Notes: a model not told the origin generated them from the sequence alone. A DNA stretch of 64,000 nt from Chara braunii (GCA_003427395.1 BFEA01000168.1:1769596-1833595), one strand, 5' to 3'. Shown: positions 46,850 through 57,559, counted from the stretch's first letter. Translations and numbers: made by a program.

Positions 46850-48690
46850 AACGGGATCGAACATTATCAATCATTATAGACATTGTCAGAAGAGGTAGAT
46901 CTCAAGATGAGTGTAGTCAGGGATCTCAAACTGGTGTTCAAAAGTATTTAAAAGTAAAGTCTTTATCACCACTGTAGATTCACTCTCCTTTGCATTACCT
47001 ACTATAACAATAGCTTCCAGGAGAGGCGATCAATCTCTCCTGTCATCAAAACCATAAGTAGTTAAGAAACTAAGGAGTCTCTCAAATCGCCTTATTCCTT
47101 CTCCCAAGTTAGTTTTCTTTGTAACTTTTCTCCGACCGCTCTTTTGTCCTTATAAAACTAATATAAGCTCCCTGTCGGTATTTCAAATAATCAACTTCCT
47201 TCTCTAGGCATGCTGGAGCGTAAATTCTTACGTCCAAGCTGTTAGTGTTCAGGAATTTGACCACTGGAATATAAAATATTATTCGCCCTCTTACACAAGT
47301 CTCATACCTCGGAATTACAAAGGGGTTACTGGACCCCGTCACTTCATAAAGTCTACCTCTCACAACAGTTATCCTTGCTGCTGAGAGTATTCTTCTTGAA
47401 CCCTCTTCACCTTCCGTACAAAATCTATCATGATTGACCAATTATCCCTTGAAAACATAAATTTTTCAACAGGTGGTGACGGTATCCCAGTGAAAGGCCT
47501 AGCATAGGTACTCCAAGAGAAATTTTCCCCTTCTGACTCAAGTCTTTTTTTTTTCGTCATGCACAATATCAGACGCTCGTTGCCAACATCGACCGCTTCC
47601 ACACTCTTCGAACCTACGTCGTGGCACGTAGACCCCAATGTCAAACTCATCAAGGGCAATAAAATAGCAGGTAAGAACATACATACCATCAATGTTCTCA
47701 TCCCAGATTCCTTAGTGCCTCATACCTCACAATCTCGTAGGGAATCACAACTCTCCTTGTTACAGAGTTAAGGGAATTGAGCAGTTTTTCAGAATTCTCC
47801 TTACTCAGCCTCCTATATCCTCCTCCCAACCTAAACAAGGTTCTCATTTTTGAAGGTACGTATGGTTGACTCATTTGCGTCCTTGGTCTCTTCTCACTTT
47901 CAGTGCAAACTCAATTACAACAGACCAGTTGTTTCTGAACAAAATATCAGGTAAAGGAGGAGTTGGGTACCCCTCAAAGACAACAAGTCGAGTAGATTCA
48001 ATGAAACACTTATTTTCTCTCTAAAACCTTTCTTTCTCTTTCGATATAACTTCCTCGGCAAATCCCCAACATCTTTCATACACAACGTCAACACTTATTT
48101 CTTTAGGAACATAAATTCTAACATCATATGTGTCCAAGTTTGTAAAGTAGAATGTCGGGACATAGAACCGTTTCTGCTCTCATTCATTCTTGATCATCTC
48201 ATACTTGATAATCTTGTATGGGAACACTCCCTTCTCACCTAGAGCATTCAGTGATTTCAGGAGGTGCTCGACTTTTTCCTTGCTTGGACCTGAACCTCTG
48301 CCAAATTTCAATCTTCTTTGTTTGATTTCCTCTGCTGAAGTTTCTTTTGCTCTCATGACAGCCTTCTCATTTTTCTACCTCATTACCATGTTAATTATTG
48401 ACAACCAATTACTTTCGTTACAGTAGCACTCATGAATATGAGAAATTGGAATCGCCTCATAGATTACAGGCATTAACCCTCATTCCACTCTCTTCTTTCG
48501 CCTAATTAGAACCGTCTTTTCATCGTAGACAGACTTAACAAAAAAATTCCATAATCAGTTAAAAGCCTCACCTTCACTGCAGTCTTCCTTCTTGACGTAG
48601 GGACGAATATCATAGATATCTTCCTCCAAGAAGTGAGTCAGCACTACACAGATGGTCGAACTATAAGAGTGGTAAACCCAACAGTGCTTA
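46850..48690 (-). pseudogene. Tandemly repeated unknown-domain protein upstream of gag
   Basis: On the minus strand four units of about 487 bp (about 162 residues) follow one another. Each has a (F/Y/L)D(V/I)(R/G)xY(V/A)P motif: YDIRPYVKKE (about 48600), YDVRIYVPKE (48113), FDIGVYVPRR (47630), LDVRIYAPAC (47220). About 60-80 residues later comes an NWS-x-x-I motif: ESNWLSIINM (48405), RNNWSVVIEF (47922), RDNWSIMIDF (47435), and a decayed MSIMIDNV (46876). A RRILK/FPYKIIKYEM-like block closes units. Stops and frameshifts are frequent (for example within unit 2 near 47750). I do not recognise the domain. Its place, between the right long repeat and gag in the same sense, is where Ogre-type elements carry an extra ORF. 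Confidence 0.6.
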
Positions 48691-49682
48691 TACTAATAGG
48701 GGAATACCCCTTTAATAGTTAATTTAAGGAACTTATTTAGTGAATCGGTAGTTAACATTCTTGATGAAATCTCTTAGCCTCTGAGTCATTCTTTTCTTCC
48801 TTAGTTCTCCAAGGACGTCAGGGGTTCATAAGGCATACCTGTGATCAAGCCTGATCCTCTCCAATAAGTAAAGTTAGTCCCCTCCTCCGGTATAGTGTAG
48901 TATCTGAGACCCAGTTAGCAACTGAGAGTTTTCAAGAGAATGACGTCTCAATCAAAATAATAGAGTCAGTTTAAAAATCCAGGGATTGTCAACAGTTCTC
49001 AAGTCCTAATCAAAGACTCAAAGCGGTTGCTGACCCAGGCTCACTCCGGACACGAAAATTTTTCGCATCCCCAACAACAGCGTCATTTTTGTCGCACTTT
49101 TTATAGTCGGACCTCTTCAGGCGACTAGAAAGCCAACAGGCTGTCACGCAAAATTTTTGATGATATTTGCAATAAATAAAATAAATTAAATAAAGCAAAT
49201 CCCTTCCTGTTGTGTGCGTCCGACTTCAAGCCAGACCATTCAATTGCGGTCTTCCCCGGTCCCCGATCTTAAAAATCTTTTATTTTGATTCGGAAAAGCA
49301 AGAATTATGCAAATATTAATCATAAAATTCTGGTATATCATGCACGCTTCAATTTTGCCTATTTTTTAATTTTGAGAACTGTGACGAGATCATCAAGAAG
49401 CATAATCATCAATCGGAGTAAATGCAAATGAAGCATGACTGACTGACTCGAACGATGACAAGGATAAGTGAGGGAAGAATAAGAACGCATAATAGTACCA
49501 GAAAGTATACATGAAGGGAGCATGACCAGCACTCGTCAAGAGTCCTCATTCATCCCTCTGGTAGTACACTCAATCTCTCATTTTGTTATGTGCTTCTTGT
49601 GCTTCGAGCAAAATCTCAGTACTCTCTGAGGTTGTGGTCTTTGAATGTAAAGTCACCTGAAGCCTGCAAACTCTGAGTATTT
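48691..49682. other. Spacer in the giant element
   Basis: No coding signature is recognised. It includes AT-rich sequence at about 49150-49370. It separates the 183-codon frame from the repeated-domain protein and could hold an intron or a decayed fifth unit. Confidence 0.35.
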
Positions 49683-50234
49683 TCATCGAAGTGCCATGAT
49701 GTGGAAGCCAACCATAGCGCAAAACTCCCCCCATAGAGTAGGAAGATACGGCTGAGAGAAAATCCCTCGTCTGAGATGCAGAAACTCTGATGGTTCGGTC
49801 ACCGCCTCATAGTCAATCACTGTAGGAGAGATATACCTCTTGGCGAGATCAACCAAATCACCCCAAGAAGAACCATCGGTGAGGGGAAAAGGTACCGGAG
49901 GCTTAGGGTAATCAGTATAGAGCTTGGGTCCAAAGCTACGGATCAACTTGGTACAACTTTCATCAAGCTCACTCTCTTTCCCCTCAAGGTACCTGGCTGC
50001 TGAAATCCAAATTGAATCGAAGTGCTCATGAGTTTCTTTGCCTTTCTTCAGGTAGATTCTCAAATCATGAATAGTGTCCTCTGCGAATCTGGTGTGAACC
50101 ACAAAAGATGACAAGTCTCCCTGGTTAAATCTGACTGCAGTGACATATCGGTACTGGAAGGCATTCTTGGAAGCTATCCTGTTGAGACTGGCCAAGACTG
50201 ATTCACTAACAGAGGATGCCTGAACTACACTCAT
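49683..50234 (-). CDS. Undamaged 183-codon ORF near the 5' LTR
   Basis: ATG at 50234-50232, stop at 49683-49685. It has no internal stop, unlike every other minus-strand piece of the element. Composition is protein-like: mixed hydrophobic and charged, with VRFNQGDLSSFVVHTRFAED, DSIWISAARYLEGKESELDE and a proline-rich PKPPVPFPLTDG segment. No signal peptide, membrane segment or family motif is seen. It lies about 550 bp inside the right long repeat, so it is the first product the element would encode. It may be an Ogre-like leader ORF or an exon of the repeated-domain protein. Two shorter open stretches lie directly upstream (50416-50231 from a GTG, and 50703-50413). Confidence 0.5.
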   Translation of the reverse strand: MSVVQASSVSESVLASLNRIASKNAFQYRYVTAVRFNQGDLSSFVVHTRFAEDTIHDLRIYLKKGKETHEHFDSIWISAARYLEGKESELDESCTKLIRSFGPKLYTDYPKPPVPFPLTDGSSWGDLVDLAKRYISPTVIDYEAVTEPSEFLHLRRGIFSQPYLPTLWGEFCAMVGFHIMALR

Positions 50235-53200
50235 GGGTTAATGTTGGTCTTTGGAAACTGATTTCTCTTCCCTTCAAAGAGAGTACTGGTTAGATGATAC
50301 TTGATGAGGCAAATGACTGGAAGTTTCGAGGAAACGAAATGGTTGAGAACTGACTGACTGACTAAAGTTCTCAAGGAGCTTGAGCCTCCAGATGTTTGCT
50401 GAAGATGACTGGTCACTTAATGTTGATCACTTGATCGTGGAAGAAATGTTGGTAAATTGCAGATTGATGGGTAACATTTGGTGATTGGGATGTTGGTAAG
50501 ATTTCAGGTGCGAGAGTTCGGACAAACTCGTGCTCACCTGAGCTCTGCCCTGGCTCTCTCCACCGTCTCCAACGGCGAGTTAGTGCTGTGCATTTTGCTA
50601 TTATGATCATAAAAATAAAGTACACACTCAATGTACTTCTCCTTTCTGACCATATAAATCGCATACTCTCTCTGGATCTACCTATGAGAGACCATGTCTT
50701 CACATGCCTCTTCTTCCCATCCCTCTCTCTTGTCTCTGTTGAATTTGTCCTTCACCACTAGGACCTCATCATCCCTCATGGTTCCTTACCTCCAGTCCAA
50801 CTCACAATGAGCGGGGGCAAAAACCTCTTCATCCCAAAAACAGTCAGTGTTGCGTTTTGATCTCTTCAGACTTCGCTGCGAGCTTCAGCTTGTTTTGCTG
50901 AATCAGAGTGGCGGACACGAATTAGAGTCAAGCGAGATTTAATCTCCAATAATTAACATCAATACTTGGGGCAACTTTTCTGGAGTCTGCGTCGTTCAAC
51001 GTCGAAACAATTGTTGATTGTACTCAGCCCCATCCCCCGTTCACCTACCGTTTGTGTGAATACATAAGTCTGTTTAGGTGAGAGGTAAGTAATAGACCTT
51101 TCCTAGTCATATATTGCGAAGTGAAACCGAAAACTCACTAACATCATGCCACATTCGACTAACTGTTGTCTGCCTGCAGTAGTTGACCCTTCCCCCCACA
51201 GGGTACTTGATCATATTTTTAGTATGTGAGAGCGAGCCATCATTCTCTATCGGCACTTGACAGTGGTCATTGGTAGTCACAGTTACAACTCACGCTTGGC
51301 GTAAGGGGCTAAACCGGTTCAGTTCCTGTCCTCGAGCGGAGCACTGCTTTTCAGTGAGTTGAGATTGTCTTAAAAGATATGCCTTGGTTAGGCCGGAAGT
51401 ACATTACTGCTCACATTAACCTCTAGTTATATACTGCTCAGAGTGTCATTGGAAGTTAATGTCGTTCATGCACAATATGAACCGCCACCTAGGATTATCA
51501 TCATTTGCATTCAGGCCAGCATTTGCTTGACACTGTCCTCAGTCACACTGCGTGCAGGGTTACACAGGGGTTGCTCACTGCATACCACGTAAAAGTTCGT
51601 TATGAGCGACCACCCTTTGTATACTGCCTGATCGATTAAGAACAGGAAGTGAGAAAGTATTGTTATGGAAGGAATCGACCTGAGCACAGGTTATAGTTAA
51701 GTAGCCGGCCAAACCGGTCTCGGAGCGTTAGTCAGGAAAACACTAAGTTTTCCACGTCCCTCATCATAAACTAGCCAGAGGTTCACCAGTCAACTTTCAG
51801 TGCGAATTACTCAGGAATAAAGGGGCAGGTTTATGAAAAGGAATGAAGAGAGAACTTAGCGGAGCTTTAACTCTCTCCACCCTCAGTAATTTGGGGTTAA
51901 TGAGGAGTACTTATTAAGCTTGCATTTAGTCTCCGTCCAACAGAAGCCTGGCAAGAAGGTAAGCAACTCTCCTACGCACCCTTTCCCTTTTTCCTAACTG
52001 CCAGATGGTGACGCCATACTCTGTCAGATCGGACTTATTAACCTAGCACATTAGCAAGTTTTTTTCACTGTGAATGGGACCCTCTGATTGTTACTACTTG
52101 TTTTGAAAGGAGCAGAGAACAGGAAGGCACGAATAAAAGAGACTATTGCTTTGTACATACCGGGACAGGAGACGAGAATAAGGACAAAAAAAAACAAAAA
52201 AAAAGCAAACAAAGCTCTGTGAGAGATACTAAGACGTTATCTGGTGATTGAATCTTAGCATAAACAAAGTCAAACTCCTCGTCGATCAACCAATCATTTT
52301 AAGTCAAACTTTCAACCGCCCCGATTTCGCATTCAACCACAAAGGGCATCGCTCGTAACACTCAGATGTCGCGTACAGGTCACGAACGAACAAGAGCATT
52401 ATCTCGCCATATGCACATGAGACAAGAAAACTTTAGCCGACATCGATCCAAGGTTACATAAAGATTGTGGAACTTTCAACTCCAGAAGACAGAGACAAAA
52501 ACTTTGAAGATGGAATGAGAAAAGGAGTCAATGTCTCGTCAACAGTTAAGCGAGGGCAATCAGGTACATTCACAATCAGTGGCGGTTCAACTTCTAACGC
52601 TTTTTTTCTTCCTCCAGTTTTCACATAACCCACAGGTGTAAGTAGCCCTCTTTTCTTATAATAGAAATGAGAGTTAAGCTCCTGACAGAGGAGTAATAAA
52701 ACAACAATATGACCCAATGCTATTGACTGAACACACTTGGACAAAATCTATGATTTAGAGAGTTTGAGCAACCCCTCTCCCCCAGATCCGGTTGCTTTTC
52801 ATGTTTCACTGATTTTAACTCGTTATGACTTCTCTACCCCTTCATCCCCCTAGAATACGGTCGTAGGAAGTTGTTCATATCCATCCCTTGTCATATCCTT
52901 TCCGGAGAACGATACCAATCACGAGCGAAAATTAACGCCATTAACCCTCTAATAGGCCACTATTCTGCATTTCGTCATCACACATAACTTTTCCTTTAAC
53001 AACGGTCCTTGCGCACTTGAGAGTGTTGCCGGTAGCGACCAAAGAGGCGATGAACTCTCTTTTATCCGTCAACAATAAGCATTGGACGAGAGCGACAGAT
53101 GACTCATATTGATACTCAGGGGCTGACCGTACCAATAGACTGGAGTGACCACAATGATCTCAGGAAAGTTGACCTTTCCTCATGTGAGTGTCTTCAACCC

Positions 53201-53988
53201 TCCTCATTTGCATGCTCTCCTCCCTTCCTAGTATTCCTCATCGCTGTCTGTGATCGCCTCGCTCTCACGATCTTCAGCCGGCACAAATTGGTCTCCTTGC
53301 CTATCCGTCACCGCGAGCCATGCTTGCGTGCCGAAATACTGTTAAAGTCAACAATTGGTGAGCGGAAGGCACCATCTGTAAAGTCTCACCGATTGCTGAA
53401 TCGTCCACTCTCCTTACAAGCGTATGCGATGGCTAGTATGGTATCCCACTAAATGTGCCGGCAAAAAATCCCACTGCTTTCTGATCTGCATTGCTGACCC
53501 AATACACTACGTCATTTGCAGAGTGTGCGAACGCAAGGGGCTGTAATCAATACCACCGAGCAGATGATGTCACCATCCAGGAGTACAGTCCGCGCGCGTC
53601 ATAAGCCTCATCAACAACTTCATCCCAGGATGCCCAAGCGTCACCTTTCACGTACATACTGCTTCGCGCGCTATCACACTGGTCACGCATGGAGTTCACA
53701 GATCATGCATACCAATCCTCCCCTCGTCTGTTCGCTCAAGAAGAGCTACGTCCTCAAACACAGACCCAAAAGGATAAGTGCGCTCCCCCGCCGCTACCAA
53801 GACGAAAAGATGAGACGCCCCTCCTAAGTGCATGGTGGCATCCCCCAGTAAGTGACGTCGGCCCCCTCTCTTTTCCTCTCTCATGCTAGCTCTCCTCCAC
53901 CCTCGTCATTCTCCCACTAACAGTCGCACCGCTTCCCCCGGGCTGAACAGAGCTCACACGCAGCCCTTTTACTTCAGCTGAGTTTCTC

Positions 53989-54273
53989 TCATGAGTTCTG
54001 TGTCATATGTGTCTGCCCCGCCTTCTCTCTCTCTCTGGACGAGTCCCCGTTCTTTTTTTTTTTTTTTTGTGACTGCTCAGCGGACCTGATTTTTTTGTCT
54101 CCACGAGGCTTTTTTTGTGGTTGCTCCATAGGCTTGGCGCCTTTCCCACAGGTACTGTGTCTGGAGCACAAGATGGCGTCAACCAGAGTACACACACGCG
54201 TCTGGCTCCTGTTCGCTCTTTGCACACACACCCTCTCTCGCTCACTCGCTCTCCCACACTCGTAACCGTTCAC
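53989..54273 (-). CDS. Small conserved ORF inside right long repeat
   Basis: A 94-codon frame, partner of 38227-38511, starting MNGYECGRASERERVCV, with a lysine run in the same place. Weak as a gene for the reason given for the left copy. Confidence 0.2.
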   Translation of the reverse strand: MNGYECGRASERERVCVQRANRSQTRVCTLVDAILCSRHSTCGKGAKPMEQPQKKPRGDKKIRSAEQSQKKKKKNGDSSREREKAGQTHMTQNS

Positions 54274-54301
54274 TTGGGTTGACTTACTATTTTTTTGCCG
54301 C

Positions 54302-54607
54302 CTAGCGACTCTCGTCTTTTCGTCGCCGCGATTCGGCCTTCAGGCCGCTCTCTCCAAGCTTGGCTGGCTGGCGGTCCCTTCGCCACTGGTCCTGTCTGAG
54401 CCAATCTGTCGCGCTAACTTCGCTCTCTCCCCCGGAGTCCCGGTCCAGGTGAGCCTGCTCACGCTCTACTGTGTCCGTGGAGGTGTCCGCCTCACAGTAG
54501 GCGACTGTCACTTGAACCTCCTTTGTAACTCCGTCCCTCCTGCAGTGCCTCTTGGCCCGATCCTTTGCCTCCGTGACCGCTGCTTGAAGCTTAGGGTATG
54601 CCCTCAT
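54302..54607 (-). CDS. Coiled-coil-like ORF inside right long repeat
   Basis: A 101-codon frame beginning near KLQAAVTEAKDRAKRHCRRD and continuing through VEREQAHLDRDSGGESEVSA to an RRRKDESR end. It is homologous to 38508-38930 over its first half and then uses the 143-bp segment absent from the left repeat. High glutamate, arginine and lysine content suggests a helical or disordered protein. Family unknown. Confidence 0.3.
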   Translation of the reverse strand: MRAYPKLQAAVTEAKDRAKRHCRRDGVTKEVQVTVAYCEADTSTDTVEREQAHLDRDSGGESEVSATDWLRQDQWRRDRQPAKLGESGLKAESRRRKDESR

Positions 54608-56109
54608 CTCTTCTTCCCTAGCCCCTTGTACATTGATTTTCAGCTTTGCTTCGGCCCCCCGTCATAGTTGAGCATCGTGGTGATCCAGGGCCCCTACCTG
54701 GATATCAGCCTCCAGCATGTCAGGAGGTTCCAGCAGTCCGGCCTATAGCCATATAGGGTCATGGCCGTGCGTTTCCCGGAATAGTCTGCGCTTGGTAGTT
54801 GGAGCTCACGTGTGCAGACGACCCACACTAACCTCCACCACTCTAACCTCCTATCTTAGACCAGCGGATTTAGCACCACAAGGTACCTTGCACGCATCTG
54901 GCAACCAGTTGCCAGCAACCAGCCTCTCACCCTTTTGTAGGTTTCTCCTCCATAACGAGATCCCCGCGTTCTAGATGGGGAACACATGCAGCTTTTAGAA
55001 TTCAGCCTATTAGCTAAAGCCTAAATGAGATAAAGTAAAACAAATAAAATAAAATAGGAAAAAAAAACGAGGGACTGAATTCCAACGGTCATAGTATACA
55101 CGGACCTCCTGCTATCAGTTTCAGTCATTTCATTTTGTCGTGGAGTATTTGCGGTCCTACGACGGTAGTCCCATAAGGGGATACCAATGGGCACCTCCGT
55201 CCCTTCAAAACCTGCAGTCGGGCTATCCTCGACGGGTACCTGTCTCCGATGGCAAGGAGGGGGCTGATGGTTTCCCATAGGGGGGTGATAAGCCTCCTAC
55301 CAAAGCGGTTGCGGGTTGCCCCTCTTCTGTGGTCCTACTGTGTGGTGCTTAATCAGTCGAATCAGTACTAAAACAAGAAAAAAAACGAAGGGTCGGGCCA
55401 GTCTAGATCGCCCATTTACGATCATAGTTCAAAACCGAACCGTTAGTCCCCCCCTTCCGCGAAGTGATAGAAAGGCCGAAAGGAAAAGCCGGCTCTGAAG
55501 GATAGCCGGTAAAATTATCGAGAATAATAACAATAGAAAGCAGAAAAAAGAAGGAAATTATAGTGCTGCTACGGCTAGAAGCCCTAGATCATCCCCAACT
55601 AAAACAAGAGTCCAGAGCAGCGCGCAAACCTGACACACGACCTCCTTTCGCTTTTTTTTTCTTTTTTCTTTTTTCTTTCTTTAATTCTTTTCCGATCGAC
55701 TGCGATAGCAGCTCTGTGCATGTAACCTATAACTTAGCTAGGGACAGTTCGGCGCGCAGAAGAAAACTGCGTTGGCCTCTCTACCTTTGCGTCCCTGGAC
55801 GAGCTCGGCGGCTACCGCGACCACAGGCCGGTAGTGCTCTACTGTATAGTAGGGCACCGAGCCTATGTGGCCCAAAGGAAAACCCAGCGGCGCCCCCCCC
55901 CCCCCCTTTTTGCTAAGGTAAGCACCAGCTGGACTGACCTGCAGCAGACCACCGCCTTGGGTATGTCTGACGCACTGCAAAAATCCATAAGCAGTACCCC
56001 CCGAAGGCCCATGTGGCACACAGGTTCCCGAGCCGGTAACAGGTAAGTAGCGGTCCTTAAGCAGGCATTGGGTACTCAACGGAGGGCCAGGACACCACGC
56101 CCTCCGACA

Positions 56110-56590
56110 GCGCGCATGTGCGCGCGAGAGGGGGGGGGAGGGGGGTGATGGTGATTGGGCACAGGGGGTAAGCGGGGCCGGCCGCATGGAGGGGGGGAGT
56201 CGAGATGCACGCGGGGGGGGGGAGCGGGGGATCGGGGCACTGGTACGAGCATGGGAAGGTGAGTCAAGGGGGGAGGGGAGTCCAGGGAGATCTCGATGTG
56301 GAGCAGGTTGTCGGAAAAAATCGGGTGGTGTGGGGTGATCGAGTGCGGGTGAGGTGGTGGGTAGGGGGAAGGGGTTCGTGATCGCGGTTGGGCGCGATCC
56401 AGGCAGAGTCGGGGTCGGGGTGAGGCAGGAAGTGTCGGGATCGGGGGGGACTAGGGGAAGCGGGTGGGGATCGGGGAAATTCGGAGGGGGAAGCGGGGAA
56501 ATCGGGGAAGAGTCGGGGGGATGTCGGGAGAGACGTCGGGGGAGGTCGGGAGGTCAGGGAGAGTCGGGGGGGGAGAGCGGTGGAAGTAGT
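56110..56590. repeat. G-rich low-complexity tract
   Basis: The plus strand is dominated by GGGG runs and degenerate GTCGGGG and GATCGGGG units. It begins exactly where the giant element ends. The minus-strand frame through it is proline and serine-rich and is a compositional artefact. Many closely spaced G-runs give G-quadruplex potential. Confidence 0.8.
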
Positions 56591-56624
56591 CTGTCTCTTA
56601 TACACATCTAGATGTGTATAAGAG
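56591..56624. other. Library junction adapter (assembly artefact)
   Basis: 34 of the 38 bases of the same duplicated mosaic-end junction seen at 33811-33848; the last four run into the gap. Contiguity across this point is unsupported. Confidence 0.98.
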
Positions 56625-56735
56625 NNNNNNNNNNNNNNNNNNNNNNNNNNNNNNNNNNNNNNNNNNNNNNNNNNNNNNNNNNNNNNNNNNNNNNNNNNNN
56701 NNNNNNNNNNNNNNNNNNNNNNNNNNNNNNNNNNN
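56625..56735. other. Assembly gap (111 N)
   Basis: A run of unknown bases directly following adapter sequence. Its length may be an estimate from paired reads. Confidence 1.
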
Positions 56736-56907
56736 GGGGGAGAAAGTCGGGCGGGGGGATAGGAAGATGTGGGTGGAGGGATTAGGATCACGCAGTGGTG
56801 TGGTGGGATCGAGCAGGAAGAGGAGAAGAATGTGTGCGCACGTGCGCGCCACCAAGTGGGTAGGGAGGAAGAGGAAGGGTGTGCCGACGTGGCGGGTTCG
56901 CCTAAGG

Positions 56908-57010
56908 AAACCTTGTTACAATTTCTCCTTTCTCTAAATAATAAGGTTCAATGAACTTCTCACATGGTCGTCGGCAGCAAACTGCCAGAATGGCCACGAT
57001 CCAAGCATTC
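56908..57010 (+). repeat. Dispersed repeat, copy 3
   Basis: AACCTTGTTACAATTTCTCC, then TCTAAATAATAAGGTTCAAT and GAACTTCTCACATGGTCG, related to 10045-10125 and 14585-14690. The CTCACA-TGG junction near 56956-56964 looks like an LTR end followed by a primer-binding site, which is why I suspect retroelement origin. Confidence 0.55.
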
Positions 57011-57505
57011 GCAGGACTGTTCGGTAGAAGCGGCGGACAAAGGTCGAGCCTGAGTGCAAGAAGTAGCAGGTCGGTGACGGCGGTCTGTAAGAAAACAGCA
57101 GGAGTTGGAATAGCGTTGGCGCCAAGGTTGCCGATGGGAAAGGCGCCATCTTGGACGACGGGCGCATCTGGTCACGTTGATTGGGTAGGTGTAGCTTGCA
57201 GAACGAACTTGGAGATAGCTATTTGTGACGTTCGGATAGCGGGAGGGGTAGGGAGGGAGCAAAGGTTCAAGACTCAGCTCCAATACCAATTTGACATACG
57301 TGCAGAGATGGTAAGAGAGAGAGAGGAGATGGATACACACGAGAAGCAACAACTGAGTGAAGGTTTACTCCGACTCAATGAACGAATGAACAAAAAACTA
57401 AATGAACGACCCCCACACGGTCTAGGCGTAGGCCGGAGAGATATACCGGCCTTGGTCCAGACCGGAGTAACCCAGTACCAGACCGGGGTCAGGCCGACAG
57501 CCTAA
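56951..57505 (+). CDS. Open frame of 184 codons, function unknown
   Basis: ATG at 56951 (a second at 56990), stop at 57503-57505. The first part is serine, arginine and alanine-rich (GQRSSLSARSSRSVTAV); the middle has EMVREREEMDTHEKQQLSEG. The last third overlaps the 57300-57555 repeat, whose counterpart at 24.2 kb is not coding in the same sense, so the frame may be fortuitous. No family signature. Confidence 0.2.
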   Translation: MNFSHGRRQQTARMATIQAFAGLFGRSGGQRSSLSARSSRSVTAVCKKTAGVGIALAPRLPMGKAPSWTTGASGHVDWVGVACRTNLEIAICDVRIAGGVGREQRFKTQLQYQFDIRAEMVREREEMDTHEKQQLSEGLLRLNERMNKKLNERPPHGLGVGRRDIPALVQTGVTQYQTGVRPTA

Positions 57506-57555
57506 AACAGGTCTGGCCTCACTGCCGGGTTAAAAGGGTACCGCTATAACCATCG
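57300..57555 (-). repeat. Inverted-repeat partner of 24197-24440
   Basis: Its reverse complement matches 24197-24440 block for block (TAGCGGTACCCTT, GACCCCGGTCTGGTACTG, TATATCTCTCCGGCC, GGGGGTCGTTCATTTAG, CTTCTCGTGTG). It is probably a piece of the same LTR family in the other orientation. Confidence 0.8.
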
Positions 57556-57559
57556 TGAA

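Larger units (their letters stand above)
35064..56109 (-). mobile_element. Giant LTR retrotransposon (about 21 kb)
   Basis: Two direct repeats (35064-40157 and 50788-56109) flank about 10.6 kb that encodes, on the minus strand, gag, a zinc knuckle, a retropepsin, reverse transcriptase and the beginning of RNase H. Both repeats end in CCTCCGACA on the plus strand, so the element in its own sense would begin TGTCGGAGGG. The other boundary (shared ACCTCYAGTCCAAC) does not give a clean CA. After the right-hand repeat, in the minus sense, a TGGAGGTAAGGAACC could be a primer site, but no tRNA match is proven. I see no target duplication. Integrase is not found. Long LTRs and extra coding sequence upstream of gag recall Ogre/Tat-type elements. 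An alternative is a minus-strand element nested in an older one that owns the long repeats. Confidence 0.75.
50788..56109 (-). repeat. Right 5.3-kb long terminal repeat (5' LTR by coding sense)
   Basis: Partner of 35064-40157, in the same orientation. It ends CCTCCGACA at 56101-56109 like the left copy. About 143 bp at 54333-54475 are present here only. It has a C-run at about 55889-55904 and poly-T runs near 54054 and 55653. The coding sense of the interior makes this the 5' copy, whose minus-strand start would be at 56109. Confidence 0.88.

Noticed and set aside
50231-50416. Two successive overlapping starts and stops (at 50416/50413 and 50234/50231) as translational coupling
   Set aside because: One of the starts is GTG and the organism appears eukaryotic, so the overlaps are probably chance.
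56264-56791. Proline-rich minus-strand frame of 175 codons
   Set aside because: It runs through a G-rich low-complexity tract, adapter and Ns.
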